Both the position numbers and the translations under genes were made by a program. From positions 52,248 through 116,247 of the forward strand of contig CAIJOB010000038.1 in NCBI GenBank assembly GCA_903822175.1: a DNA stretch of 64,000 bases, read 5' to 3'. Every line of letters begins with the position of its first letter. The first letter of the stretch is position 1. Of this stretch, positions 34,159 to 42,504 are shown piece by piece. Source of the stretch: an uncultured Alphaproteobacteria bacterium. GTDB lineage: Bacteria; Pseudomonadota; Alphaproteobacteria; Caulobacterales; Caulobacteraceae. The notes under the pieces were generated by a model. That model made no database searches and was not told where the DNA came from. It worked only from the letters and a program-made list of their open reading frames with translations.

Positions 34159-34728
34159 ATGAAGCGGCTGACAGTGGGTGCGGCGGGTGTGGCGGCGATC
34201 GCGGTCGCTCTGCTGGCGGGTGGCGCGGCGCGCGCCTCGGTGACGGTGATCGGCGGCGGGATGGCGGAGGACTGCTCCAAGGCCGCGCTCTCCGGCAAGT
34301 CCGACATCCAGCTGGAGGCGAGCTGCACCAAGGCGCTGGAGATTGAAATGCTGACCAGCCGCGACCGCGCCGGCACGCTGGTGAACCGCGGCGTCTTGAA
34401 GATGCGCCGGCTGAACTGGGCGGGCGCCACCAAGGACTTCGACGAAGCCGTGCGCGTGCGGCCCGACATGGGCGAGGCCTACGTCAACCGTGGCGCCGTG
34501 CTGATCGGCGAGCACCACTACGCCGAAAGCCTGACCGACCTGAACAAGGGCCTGCAGCTGGGCGTCGAGGAGCCGGCCAAGGTCTATTTCAACCGGGCGC
34601 TGGCCTACGAGGGCATGGACGACGAGAAGTCGGCCTATTTCGACTACCAGAAGGCCGTCGAGCTCAGCCCCGACTGGGTCGCACCGAAGACCGAACTGGC
34701 CCGCTTCCACGTGGAGCGGAAGGAGTAG
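34159..34728 (+). CDS. Exported tetratricopeptide-repeat protein
   Basis: A 189-residue protein with a signal peptide (MKRLTVGAAGVAAIAVALLA, cleaved near ARAS) and about three TPR units between residues 55 and 180, for example RAGTLVNRGVLKMRRLNWAG, GEAYVNRGAVLIGEHHYAES and AKVYFNRALAYEGMDDEKSA. Two cysteines occur before the repeats (EDCSKAAL and EASCTKAL), spaced for a disulfide. It probably acts in the periplasm as a protein-protein interaction module. It heads a short run of three genes on the plus strand after a 124-base gap from the transporter. Confidence 0.85.
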   Translation: MKRLTVGAAGVAAIAVALLAGGAARASVTVIGGGMAEDCSKAALSGKSDIQLEASCTKALEIEMLTSRDRAGTLVNRGVLKMRRLNWAGATKDFDEAVRVRPDMGEAYVNRGAVLIGEHHYAESLTDLNKGLQLGVEEPAKVYFNRALAYEGMDDEKSAYFDYQKAVELSPDWVAPKTELARFHVERKE

Positions 34729-34746
34729 AACACGCGTTCTGTCAGG

Positions 34747-35100
34747 ATGCGCAGCCTCGTCATCCTGCTGGTCCTCAGTGTTGCGGCCCCGGCGGCGGCG
34801 CAGCCCTTGCGCGACCTGACCTATGCCCAGGACGCCCAGCGCGCCGCCGAGGCGCAGGCCGCGCGCGACCGCGACATCGCGCTGACCAATCAGCTTGCGG
34901 TGATGCAGGCGACCGCGCGCACCCAGGAGACACTTGCCGATATCGCCGCGGCCCGCATCGCCCCGCCCGTGCTGAGTGCGCCCAGCGATCCCAGCGCGCC
35001 GCCGCCCAGGATCGACCCCAGCCAGCTGGCCGATATCCCCGACGCCATCCTGGCGGCCTCCAACGCCCGCGCCCGCGCCGCCGCCGACAACCGCCGCTGA
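34747..35100 (+). CDS. Exported coiled-coil/proline-rich small protein
   Basis: A 117-residue protein with a signal peptide (MRSLVILLVLSVAAPAAAQ) and a charged Ala/Gln/Arg-rich helix (residues 25-70) that looks like a coiled coil. A Pro-rich linker (VLSAPSDPSAPPPRIDPSQL) and a short helical end follow. No known family recognised. It starts 18 bases after the TPR gene, so the two are probably co-transcribed. No membrane anchor besides the signal peptide. Function unknown. Confidence 0.75.
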   Translation: MRSLVILLVLSVAAPAAAQPLRDLTYAQDAQRAAEAQAARDRDIALTNQLAVMQATARTQETLADIAAARIAPPVLSAPSDPSAPPPRIDPSQLADIPDAILAASNARARAAADNRR

Positions 35101-35104
35101 TCGC

Positions 35105-35668
35105 GTGGACGCGTTTTCCTACCTCTCGGTTCTGCTCTCCATCATCCTGGGACTGGCGATCACCCAGGTGCTGATGGGCTATCGGGGTCTGCTGCTGGCG
35201 CGGGGTCGGGTGCGTTTCTACGGGCCAACGATGGAGTGGTCCGCGCTCATCCTGGTCATCGCCGCGCAGGAATGGTGGGCGAGCTTTGGCCTGTCGTATC
35301 ACCGCGACTGGACCTTCCTGCAGTTCAGCGTGGTGCTGCTGCAGACGGTGCTGCTCTACATGATGGCGGGCCTGGTGCTGCCGGATATTCCGGCGGACCA
35401 GCCGGTGGACCTGAAGGCGCACTATTACCGTGAGCAACGGCCGTTCTACCTGACCTTCCTGATCCTTCTGGTGGTCAGCGTCAGCAAGGATTTCGTGCTG
35501 CAGGGCAAGCTGCCCGCGCCGGCGAACCTGGCTTTCCACGGCGTGTTCGCCACCATCTCGCTGCTCGCGCTGCTGATCCGCAAGCCGCGCTTCCACGAGA
35601 TCGCCACCCCGTTCGGCGCCTTGATCGTGACCGCCTACATCGCCCTGCTGTTCTTCCGTCTCGCCTAG
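35105..35668 (+). CDS. Integral membrane protein, unknown function
   Basis: A 187-residue protein read from GTG 35105 ([22 protein letters not shown]), four bases after the previous stop. Hydrophobic segments are visible at about 5-25, 45-65, 75-95, 118-138, 145-160 and 165-185, so a five- or six-pass protein is likely. Motifs [31 protein letters not shown] and [20 protein letters not shown] are typical of small uncharacterised alphaproteobacterial inner-membrane proteins. The 3' end overlaps the convergent glycosylase gene by four bases. Function unknown. Confidence 0.8.
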   Translation: MDAFSYLSVLLSIILGLAITQVLMGYRGLLLARGRVRFYGPTMEWSALILVIAAQEWWASFGLSYHRDWTFLQFSVVLLQTVLLYMMAGLVLPDIPADQPVDLKAHYYREQRPFYLTFLILLVVSVSKDFVLQGKLPAPANLAFHGVFATISLLALLIRKPRFHEIATPFGALIVTAYIALLFFRLA

Positions 35669-36252
35669 AGCTTCGGGAACGGCTTGCTGAGGAACCTGGA
35701 GCCGGCCTCGCCGAACCTCCACGGCGCCTCGACCGCCTTGGTGATGCCGATGCGCGGGCCGATGACCACCTGAGCCGGCGGTCCGGGGATGAGGGCGAAG
35801 GGCGGCTGGTCGATGCGGGCGCCGTTCTTGTCATGGGTGACGCCCATGGCCTGGCAGAGCCGGCCCGGGCCCGAGCAGAGCAGGCGGGGATCTTCCAGCC
35901 TGCGCCGCGCGATCATCACGTCCAGGCCCTCGGTGGGCTCGATGGCGCGGATCAGCACAGCGCTGGCCGGTCCCGCCGTGACCAGGTTCATGCACCAGTG
36001 GATGCCGTAGGAGCGGTAGACGTAGATCACGCCCGCCGGGCCGAACATCACCGCGTTGCGCGGCGTGGGGCCCGAGAAGCTGTGCGAGGCGGGGTCCTCG
36101 TGGTCGTAGGCCTCCGTCTCGACGATCCGCCCGCCGACGCCGTCGAGGGTGACCGTCCAGCCGATCAGGGCCGGCGCCGCCCGTGACGAGTGCATGGCGA
36201 ACAGCTCGGCTTGACGGCGCAGGGTCTCGGAGCGCGAAATAGGGACAACCAT
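35665..36252 (-). CDS. DNA-3-methyladenine glycosylase (AAG/MPG family)
   Basis: A 195-residue base-excision repair enzyme of the Aag/Mpg family that removes alkylated purines. Diagnostic motifs are [21 protein letters not shown], with the catalytic glutamate expected in [33 protein letters not shown] and the C-terminal [16 protein letters not shown]. The length is right for the bacterial family. The start at 36252 lies only 14 bases from the divergent amidohydrolase start, so promoters must overlap coding sequence. No adaptive-response regulator is nearby. Confidence 0.93.
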   Translation of the reverse strand: MVVPISRSETLRRQAELFAMHSSRAAPALIGWTVTLDGVGGRIVETEAYDHEDPASHSFSGPTPRNAVMFGPAGVIYVYRSYGIHWCMNLVTAGPASAVLIRAIEPTEGLDVMIARRRLEDPRLLCSGPGRLCQAMGVTHDKNGARIDQPPFALIPGPPAQVVIGPRIGITKAVEAPWRFGEAGSRFLSKPFPKL

Positions 36253-36266
36253 AAGGAGGATTTCGC

Positions 36267-37448
36267 ATGCCGTACGTCGAGGGCCAAACCATCCACGACG
36301 CCGACAGCCACATCATGGAGCTGCCCGGCACGCTCAACCCCTACGTCGACCCGAAATTCCGCGCCCGGTTCATCGAGCTGGCGGGTCCTAAGGCCCTGCT
36401 CCCGGAATGGTCGGCGAAGTTCGAGGCCAAGCAAGACGATCCGGAATTCCGCGCCGGCGACGAGGCGAACCTGTTGCTGCGCAAGAACTACGAGGCGCTC
36501 GGCGCCTTCCGCTCGGCCGATCGGCCCAAGGCGTTGGACCACTTCGGGTTCGCCAGCCAGCTGGTGTTCACCACCGCCTGCCTCTCCAACTTCGGCCTGG
36601 AGCAGATGGGCGAGATCGAACTCGCGCTGGAAACGGCCCGCGCCCACAACCGGATGATGACTGAGTTCTGTTCGGTGGATCGGAGGCTGCTGGCCACCGC
36701 CTATGTGCCGCTGGTCGACCGCCAGAAGGCGCCGCAGATCGCCAAGGAAGCGATCGAGATGGGCGCCAAGGCGCTGGTCGTCGCGTCGCGCCATCCGCCG
36801 GGCTTCTCGCCCAGCCACCTGGAGCTCGACCCGCTGTGGGCGCTGGCGCAGGAGGCCGGCCTGCCGATCCTGTTCCACGTGGGTGGCGAGGAGAAGATGG
36901 CCAAGGCCTATCTGGAGAATGGCCTGCCCTACGTGAAGGACTTCCACGGCGGCGACGAGAACTTCACCTCGCTGACCTTCATGACCATTCCGCTGTCGAT
37001 CTGGCAGACGCTGTCGGCCCTGGTGATCGATGGGGTGTTCGACCGCTTCCCGCGCCTGAAGTGGGGCGCGATCGAGCTGGGCGCCTCATGGCTGCCCAGC
37101 CTGATGCAGTTCCTGGATTCCGGGACCGCGGCCTTTGGCAAGGAAGAGCGGCTGCAGAAGCTCTCGGCCCGGCCCAGCGAAATCCTGCGCCGCCAGTTCC
37201 GCGCCACGCCCTATCCGCACGAGAACGCCCGCTGGATCATCGAGAACACGGGCCCGGAGATGTGCCTGTTCTCCTCCGACTTCCCGCACATCGAAGGCGG
37301 CCGCAATCCGCTGAAGCGGTTCAACGACAGCCTGCAGGGGGTTTCGGAGGCCGGCCGCCGCGCGTTCTTCCGCGACAACTTCATCGACCTGATGGGGAAG
37401 GGGTTGGACCCGGCGTTGCACGATTTGCCGGAGATGGCGGCGGCGTAG
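36267..37448 (+). CDS. Metal-dependent amidohydrolase family protein (TIM barrel)
   Basis: A 393-residue cytoplasmic protein of the amidohydrolase 2 family. It begins with a metal-binding-like DADSHIME (residues 11-18), then has [39 protein letters not shown] and the late [17 protein letters not shown] region that supplies the catalytic aspartate and histidine. Proteins like this include decarboxylases and hydrolases of aromatic acids (ACMS decarboxylase relatives); the actual reaction cannot be told. Ribosome-binding site AAGGAGG is optimal. It is monocistronic and followed by a dispersed repeat. Confidence 0.88.
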   Translation: MPYVEGQTIHDADSHIMELPGTLNPYVDPKFRARFIELAGPKALLPEWSAKFEAKQDDPEFRAGDEANLLLRKNYEALGAFRSADRPKALDHFGFASQLVFTTACLSNFGLEQMGEIELALETARAHNRMMTEFCSVDRRLLATAYVPLVDRQKAPQIAKEAIEMGAKALVVASRHPPGFSPSHLELDPLWALAQEAGLPILFHVGGEEKMAKAYLENGLPYVKDFHGGDENFTSLTFMTIPLSIWQTLSALVIDGVFDRFPRLKWGAIELGASWLPSLMQFLDSGTAAFGKEERLQKLSARPSEILRRQFRATPYPHENARWIIENTGPEMCLFSSDFPHIEGGRNPLKRFNDSLQGVSEAGRRAFFRDNFIDLMGKGLDPALHDLPEMAAA

Positions 37449-37460
37449 CCTCTGATGTCC

Positions 37461-37615
37461 CTCCTCCCCTTGTGGGAGGAGGTGGCCGCGAAGCGGTCGG
37501 AGGTGGGGTTTCTCAGACTCTCAGCTTCGACCTAGACTTCGTATCGCGCGGAGGGCAGAGCGCGACCCCACCTCCGTCAGCCTCCGGCCGACACCTCCTC
37601 CCACAAGGGGAGGAG
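37461..37615. repeat. Dispersed inverted repeat (CTCCTCCCC type)
   Basis: Two 24-base arms (37461-37484 and 37592-37615) are perfect reverse complements, each also internally palindromic (CTCCTCCC...GGGAGGAG). Further partial complementarity extends inward through the GGAGGTGGGG boxes. The element fills the gap between the amidohydrolase and the histidine kinase and would form a long cruciform or RNA hairpin, possibly ending both transcripts. It is of a type repeated across Caulobacterales genomes, from memory. Confidence 0.72.
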
Positions 37616-37625
37616 GACCGTGGAC

Positions 37626-39494
37626 TCAGGCCGCCTCAGTCGCCGTGCGTTTCGCGGCCGGCGCGGCCATGGCGCGGGCTATGGATTCCATCAGGGCTTC
37701 GATCTGGATCGGCTTGGAGCTGTGCTCGGTGAAGCCGAGGTCGAGGTAGCGTTGGCGGCCGCCTGAGGTCACGTCGGCGGTGAGCGCCACGACCGGCGCG
37801 GTGCGGTTGGGGCCGTCGATGGCGCGCAGCTGCTGCAGCACCTCGACGCCGGTCATGCCGGGCATCTGGATGTCCAAGAGCACCAGGTCGTAGGGCCGCC
37901 CCGCCATCATCTCCAGAGCCTCGGCGCCACTGGCGGCCTTGGCGACTTCGTGGCCGAAGCTGGAGAGCAGCTGGTCGAGGACCAACAGGTTCACGGCGTT
38001 GTCGTCCACCGCCAGGATCTGCAGGGCGGCGACCGGAGCGGTCTCCTCCACCGGCTTGGCGGCCTTGGGCACGGCCGGGCCATCGGCGAGCGCCAGCGGC
38101 AGCTTGATGTGGAAGGTCGAGCCCTGGCCCGCCTCGCTCTCGGCCCAGATCCGGCCGCCCATCAGTTCGACAAGCTGCTTGGCGATGGAGAGGCCAAGGC
38201 CGGTGCCGCCGAACTTGCGCACCTCGGTTTCGTCGCCCTGGGTGAAGCGGGTGAAGAGCTGCGGCAGCAGGTCGGGCGCGATGCCCAAGCCCGTGTCGGT
38301 GACGGCGATGTGCAGCAGGGTCGCGCCCTCGCCGTTGGGGGTCGCTTTCGCGATCACCGAGACCGAGCCGGCGTCGGTGAATTTCAGGGCGTTGCCGACC
38401 AGATTGAACAGCACCTGGCGCAGGCGTAGCGCGTCCACCAGGGCGAAGGCCGGCGTCGTCGGCTTGATATCGAGGATCAGCGCCACGCCCTTTTCGTCGG
38501 CGCGCGGGCCCCAGAAGGCTACCAGCCGTTCCAGGAGCAGGCTCATGTCCTCGGCGGCGGGCAGGATGTCGAGCCGCCCGGCGTCGATCTTCGAGACGTC
38601 GAGAATGTCGTTGAGGATGGCTAGCAGATATTCGCCGCTGTCGATCAGGACCTCGATCCGCGCCTTCTGACTGGCGTCGGTCTCGTCGCGCTGGAGGAGC
38701 TGCGCCATGCCCAAGACGCCGTTCATCGGGGTGCGGATCTCGTGGCTCATGGTGGCCAGGAAGTTGGCCTTGGCGCGGCTCGCCTGGCGGGCCTCCTCGC
38801 GCGCTTCGTTGGCGGCGCTTCGCTCGGCGAGCGCCTGATCGCGGGCGATCTGCAGGTCCTTCATCATCGCGACGTTGTCATTGAAGGCGTCGTGCAGGAC
38901 CTGGACCGTCCGGTTCGAGCCCTCGACCATCAGGGCGACCAGGGTGATCAGGCTCAGCAGGCTGAGGTAGGCGCCGATCGCGGGCACGGGCGTGAGCAGA
39001 TGGGCGATGACGATCGCGGCGGCCACGAAAACCGGGCTCGCGAACCCCCAGAAGACGCTTCGCGCCAGCGTTCCCGTCGAGATCGCCACGGCCAGCAGAG
39101 TGCAGGCCTGCAGGCCGAAGAAGATCAGATCGCCGTCGTTGCCGCTGAGCGCCACCACCAGGGCAGGGGCGACGTAGCCGGTGATCCGGCACGCGCAGAG
39201 ACGCGCGAGCCTCCGAAAGGCTCGCCTCTCGTCAACGTCGTCGCCTTCGGCCAGCCAGCGGCGGATGAAGTGCTGGTTCACCAGGTCGATGGCGCAAAAG
39301 CCGAGGAAGGCGCCAAGGCCGATCTCGGGGTGGCCCAGGAGGGTGAATCCGATCGCCGCCACGCCGTTGAACACGGCGAAGAACGCCATGGGGTGGACCA
39401 TGCCGTGCAGGGTCAGCTGATAGAGGCTGAGCCCCGTGCCGGCCGCCTCGCCCGCAGCGCGAACCCGCGCGAATTCCCAGACCGGCTTCTTCAT
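37626..39494 (-). CDS. Hybrid sensor histidine kinase / response regulator
   Basis: A 622-residue membrane kinase. Residues 30-190 hold about six hydrophobic segments forming the sensor (no large periplasmic domain). A coiled coil (200-240) leads to the HisKA domain with His251 in FLATMSHEIRTPMNG. The ATPase domain has N box LRQVLFNLVGNALKFTD, DTGLGI and GGTGLGLSI. A receiver domain at about 490-610 has VDDNAVN, phospho-acceptor Asp541 (LLDIQMPGMTG) and the conserved Lys in HSSKPIQIEAL. No Hpt or output domain follows, so a separate phosphotransferase is likely. The signal is unknown; no partner gene is adjacent. Confidence 0.93.
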   Translation of the reverse strand: MKKPVWEFARVRAAGEAAGTGLSLYQLTLHGMVHPMAFFAVFNGVAAIGFTLLGHPEIGLGAFLGFCAIDLVNQHFIRRWLAEGDDVDERRAFRRLARLCACRITGYVAPALVVALSGNDGDLIFFGLQACTLLAVAISTGTLARSVFWGFASPVFVAAAIVIAHLLTPVPAIGAYLSLLSLITLVALMVEGSNRTVQVLHDAFNDNVAMMKDLQIARDQALAERSAANEAREEARQASRAKANFLATMSHEIRTPMNGVLGMAQLLQRDETDASQKARIEVLIDSGEYLLAILNDILDVSKIDAGRLDILPAAEDMSLLLERLVAFWGPRADEKGVALILDIKPTTPAFALVDALRLRQVLFNLVGNALKFTDAGSVSVIAKATPNGEGATLLHIAVTDTGLGIAPDLLPQLFTRFTQGDETEVRKFGGTGLGLSIAKQLVELMGGRIWAESEAGQGSTFHIKLPLALADGPAVPKAAKPVEETAPVAALQILAVDDNAVNLLVLDQLLSSFGHEVAKAASGAEALEMMAGRPYDLVLLDIQMPGMTGVEVLQQLRAIDGPNRTAPVVALTADVTSGGRQRYLDLGFTEHSSKPIQIEALMESIARAMAAPAAKRTATEAA

Positions 39495-39571
39495 CTGCCC
39501 TCACCCCAGGGAAAGCAGGATGCCGGTCAAACATGAATCTTCGGAGAATCCGGTACGTGAATCTACGTGGT

Positions 39572-41317
39572 CTACGAGGGCGCGAGCGCGGCGGCCGAGG
39601 TGGCCTCCAGGTCGTCGCCGCCGTCCATCAGGCCGTCGGCGATGCCGGGCGCCTGGGTCAGGACCTGACCGGCGAACACCCGGGCGAGCGCCGCCTTGCC
39701 CTTGAGCCAGGGGTCGTCTGAGCCCGCGGCCGCGAGCGCCTGGCGGCCCAGCATGGCCCCGCCGATCACATCGCCGGCCAGCTTCAGATAGGGCGTGGCG
39801 GCGGCGAGGCTGGCCGGGCCGCCATTGGCCAGCACCCAGTCGGTGGCCCGCTCCAGCGCCGCGACGCCGGCGGCCAGGCGGCGGCCGACGATGGCGAGGT
39901 CGGGGATTTCCGTCAGGCTTTCGGCGGTCAGGGCCAGTTCGGCGCAGAGGCTGCGCATCACCGCGCCATCGGCCATCCGCACCTTGCGGCCCACCAGGTC
40001 GATGGCCTGGATGCCGTTGGTGCCTTCGTAGATCGGCGCGATGCGGGCGTCGCGGTAGTGCTGGGCGGCGCCGGTTTCCTCGATGAAGCCCATGCCGCCG
40101 TGCACCTGCACGCCGAGCGACGCCACCTCGACGCCGACGTCGGTCGACCAGGCCTTGGCGATCGGGGTGAGCAGTTCCTGGCGGGCCTTGGCCGCGGCGC
40201 GCTCGTCCTCGGTCTCGGCGAGCTTGGCGAGGTCGGAGAGCACGCCGGTGGTCAGGCAGATGGCGCGGGCGGCTTCGATCTTGGCCTTCATCAGCATCAG
40301 CATCCGGCGGATGTCCGGATGGCCGTAGATCATCCCGTCCGCTTCCCAGACCGTGCGCCCCTGCTTGCGTTCCTGGCTGAAGGCGAGCGCCTGCTGGAAG
40401 GCGCGTTCGGCGATGGCGACGCCCTGGACGCCGACCTGCAGCCGCGCGGCGTTCATCATCACGAACATATGCGGGATGCCCTGGCCCAGTTCACCGACCA
40501 ATTCAGCCTCCGCGTCCTCGTAGAGCATGACGCAGGTGGGCGAGCCGTGGATGCCCAGCTTGTGCTCGATGGAGCCGGCCCGGAAGCTGTTGCGCGGGCC
40601 GAGGCTGCCGTCCTCTTTCACCTCGAACTTGTTGGCCAGGAACAGGCTGATGCCCTTCACGCCCGGCGGCGCGTCGGGCGTGCGGGCGATGACCAGATGG
40701 CAGATGTTCTCGGCGGCGTCGTGGTCGCCCCAGGTGATGAAGATCTTCTGGCCGGAGAGCAGCCAGCCGCCTTTGCCGTCGGGTTTGGCGATCGAGGTCA
40801 GGGCCGCCAGGTCCGAGCCGGCCTGCGGCTCGGTCAGGCACATGGCGCCGGTCCATTCGCCGCTGACCAGCTTGGGCAGGACCAGGCGCTTCTGGCGTTC
40901 GGTGCCGTGCAGGTCGAGGGCCTCGATGGCGCCCTGGGTCAGCATGGGGCAGAGGCCAAACGCCATGTTCGACGCATGGACCATCTCGAAGACGGCGAGC
41001 TCCATGGCCTTGCTGAGGCCCTGGCCGCCGTGGTGCGGATCGGCGGAGAGCGAGTTCCAGCCGCCCTCGACGAACTGGCGGTAGGCGTCGGCGAAGCCGG
41101 GCGCGGCGGTGACCGCGCCGTTCTCGTAGCGCGCGCCTTGCGTGTCCCCCGTGCGGTTGAGCGGGGCCAGCACATCGGCGGTGAACGAGCCGGCGGCCTC
41201 CAGCACCGCGGCTACCGTGTCGCTGTCCAGGTCCGGATAGGCGCGGGCGATCAGCGCGTCGTGGCCGACGGTCGAGAGCGCGAAGGCAAGGTCGCGGACG
41301 GGCGCGCGGAAGGTCAT
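39572..41317 (-). CDS. Acyl-CoA dehydrogenase
   Basis: A 581-residue flavoenzyme starting at ATG 41317 (MTFRAPVRDLAFALSTV). It has the ACAD N, middle and C domains: MCLTEPQAGSDLAAL, FITWGDHDAAENICHLVIAR and VHGGMGFIEETGAAQHYRDARIAPIYEGTNGIQAIDLVGRK, with the expected catalytic glutamate in YEGTNG. The extra C-terminal 120 residues (ADGAVMRSLCAEL...) define the long class related to DmdC and other long-chain or methylmercaptopropionyl-CoA dehydrogenases. Substrate chain length cannot be predicted. It follows the M19 gene with a strong hairpin in the 70-base gap, so it may have its own promoter. Confidence 0.93.
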   Translation of the reverse strand: MTFRAPVRDLAFALSTVGHDALIARAYPDLDSDTVAAVLEAAGSFTADVLAPLNRTGDTQGARYENGAVTAAPGFADAYRQFVEGGWNSLSADPHHGGQGLSKAMELAVFEMVHASNMAFGLCPMLTQGAIEALDLHGTERQKRLVLPKLVSGEWTGAMCLTEPQAGSDLAALTSIAKPDGKGGWLLSGQKIFITWGDHDAAENICHLVIARTPDAPPGVKGISLFLANKFEVKEDGSLGPRNSFRAGSIEHKLGIHGSPTCVMLYEDAEAELVGELGQGIPHMFVMMNAARLQVGVQGVAIAERAFQQALAFSQERKQGRTVWEADGMIYGHPDIRRMLMLMKAKIEAARAICLTTGVLSDLAKLAETEDERAAAKARQELLTPIAKAWSTDVGVEVASLGVQVHGGMGFIEETGAAQHYRDARIAPIYEGTNGIQAIDLVGRKVRMADGAVMRSLCAELALTAESLTEIPDLAIVGRRLAAGVAALERATDWVLANGGPASLAAATPYLKLAGDVIGGAMLGRQALAAAGSDDPWLKGKAALARVFAGQVLTQAPGIADGLMDGGDDLEATSAAALAPS

Positions 41318-41352
41318 GGACGGCTCTCCGATCAGATCGACGGGTCTCTTAG

Positions 41353-41394
41353 GCCTAAGCGCCCCAGATGTCCCATTTCCCGGGGCGCTTAGGC
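41353..41394 (-). terminator. Strong hairpin between dipeptidase and acyl-CoA dehydrogenase genes
   Basis: GCCTAAGCGCCCC (41353-41365) and GGGGCGCTTAGGC (41382-41394) form a perfect 13-base stem with a 16-base loop; one arm contains the TAA stop of the M19 gene. A second symmetric element, CTTAGGCCTAAG (41348-41359), overlaps it and lies 31 bases before the dehydrogenase start. It could be a terminator of the upstream operon or an operator; no T tract is seen. Confidence 0.5.
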
Positions 41395-42504
41395 GCCCCA
41401 AATTTCCTTGGCGTAGCGGACGAAGTTGCCCCCGAGGATCTTCTCAATGCGCGCCGGTTTGTGACCCCGCGCAGCGAGCAGACGGGCCAGTTTGCGGAAC
41501 TGGTCGGGGCCGCGCAGGTCGTCGGCGAAGGGGTGGGTGTCGGCCCGCTCGCCGGGCGCCGAGATGCCCTTGGCGACCCGGTCCTCGTGCTCCTTGGTGA
41601 GGGCTGCCTTATAGGCCTCCAGGTCGTCGATCTGGGTCGTGCCGCCATCGGTGCCGATGCCCACGTGATCCTCGCCGCAGACCTTGAGCGCGTGCTCGAT
41701 ATGGGCGACCACGTCGGCGGCGCTGGCGTGGCCGGACAGGTTCAGGAACGGCATGAAATAGATGCCCACGAAGCCGCCCTTGTCGGCGACCAGGCGCAGC
41801 TCCTCGTCGGTCTTGTTGCGCGGCAGGTCGGTGAGCGCGCGGCAGCCGGTGTGATTGATCGAGATCGGCGCCTTCGAGGCCCGCGCCGCGTCCAGGCAGA
41901 TCTGCCGGCCGGAGTGGGAGAGGTCGACCATGCCGCGGTTGGCGTTGATCCGCTCGACCACCTCGCGGCCGAAGGACGTCAGGCCGTGGGTCTCCGGCGC
42001 CATGGAGCCGCCGCCCAGCTGGTTCTCGTTGTTGTAGGTGAGCTGGAAGACCCGCACGCCCAGGTCATGGAACAGATCCACGCGGGTGGCGTCGTTGCCC
42101 ATCATGGCGCAGTTCTGGAAGCCGTAGATCAGGCCGATCTTCTTCTCCGCCTTGGCGCGGGCGATGTCGGCGACGGAGAGAATCTTGATCAGGTCGCGGG
42201 GATGGGCGGCGATCAGCGTGTCCCAGTGGGCCGCGTCCCGCACCGTGGTCTCGAACGGGTCTTCAGGGCCGAAGACGTAGTTGAGGGTGATGTTCACCGC
42301 CGTCTGGCCCGAGGCGTGGGCGTCGGCCAGCATGCGCGGCGTGACCTTGGCCGGGCCGGGGTCTGGGTGGTTGGGGTCGTTGAGGCCGCCCAGGGCATTG
42401 ATCACCGTCCAGCCGGCGATGGGATCGGCGCGTTTCGCCCCGAAGGCTGGGGCGGCCACGGCAGCGGCGGCAAGGGAGAGCGCGGCGCGGCGGGAGAGCG
42501 TCAT
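41389..42504 (-). CDS. M19 membrane-dipeptidase-like protein with degenerate metal site
   Basis: A 371-residue exported protein with a twin-arginine-like signal (MTLSRRAALSLAAAAVAAPA). The fold is that of renal/membrane dipeptidase (M19): VDLSHSG (His197), SINHTGCRAL (His218) and VGIGTDGG (Asp286) are intact, and the C-terminal KILGGNFVRY is typical. The N-terminal HxD metal ligands are replaced by INALGGLNDP, and the bridging Glu of the usual GxEG motif is Gln130 (YGFQNC). At least one zinc site should therefore be lost, so the activity may differ from classical dipeptidases. It is coupled (ATGA) to the upstream amidohydrolase gene. Confidence 0.88.
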   Translation of the reverse strand: MTLSRRAALSLAAAAVAAPAFGAKRADPIAGWTVINALGGLNDPNHPDPGPAKVTPRMLADAHASGQTAVNITLNYVFGPEDPFETTVRDAAHWDTLIAAHPRDLIKILSVADIARAKAEKKIGLIYGFQNCAMMGNDATRVDLFHDLGVRVFQLTYNNENQLGGGSMAPETHGLTSFGREVVERINANRGMVDLSHSGRQICLDAARASKAPISINHTGCRALTDLPRNKTDEELRLVADKGGFVGIYFMPFLNLSGHASAADVVAHIEHALKVCGEDHVGIGTDGGTTQIDDLEAYKAALTKEHEDRVAKGISAPGERADTHPFADDLRGPDQFRKLARLLAARGHKPARIEKILGGNFVRYAKEIWGA

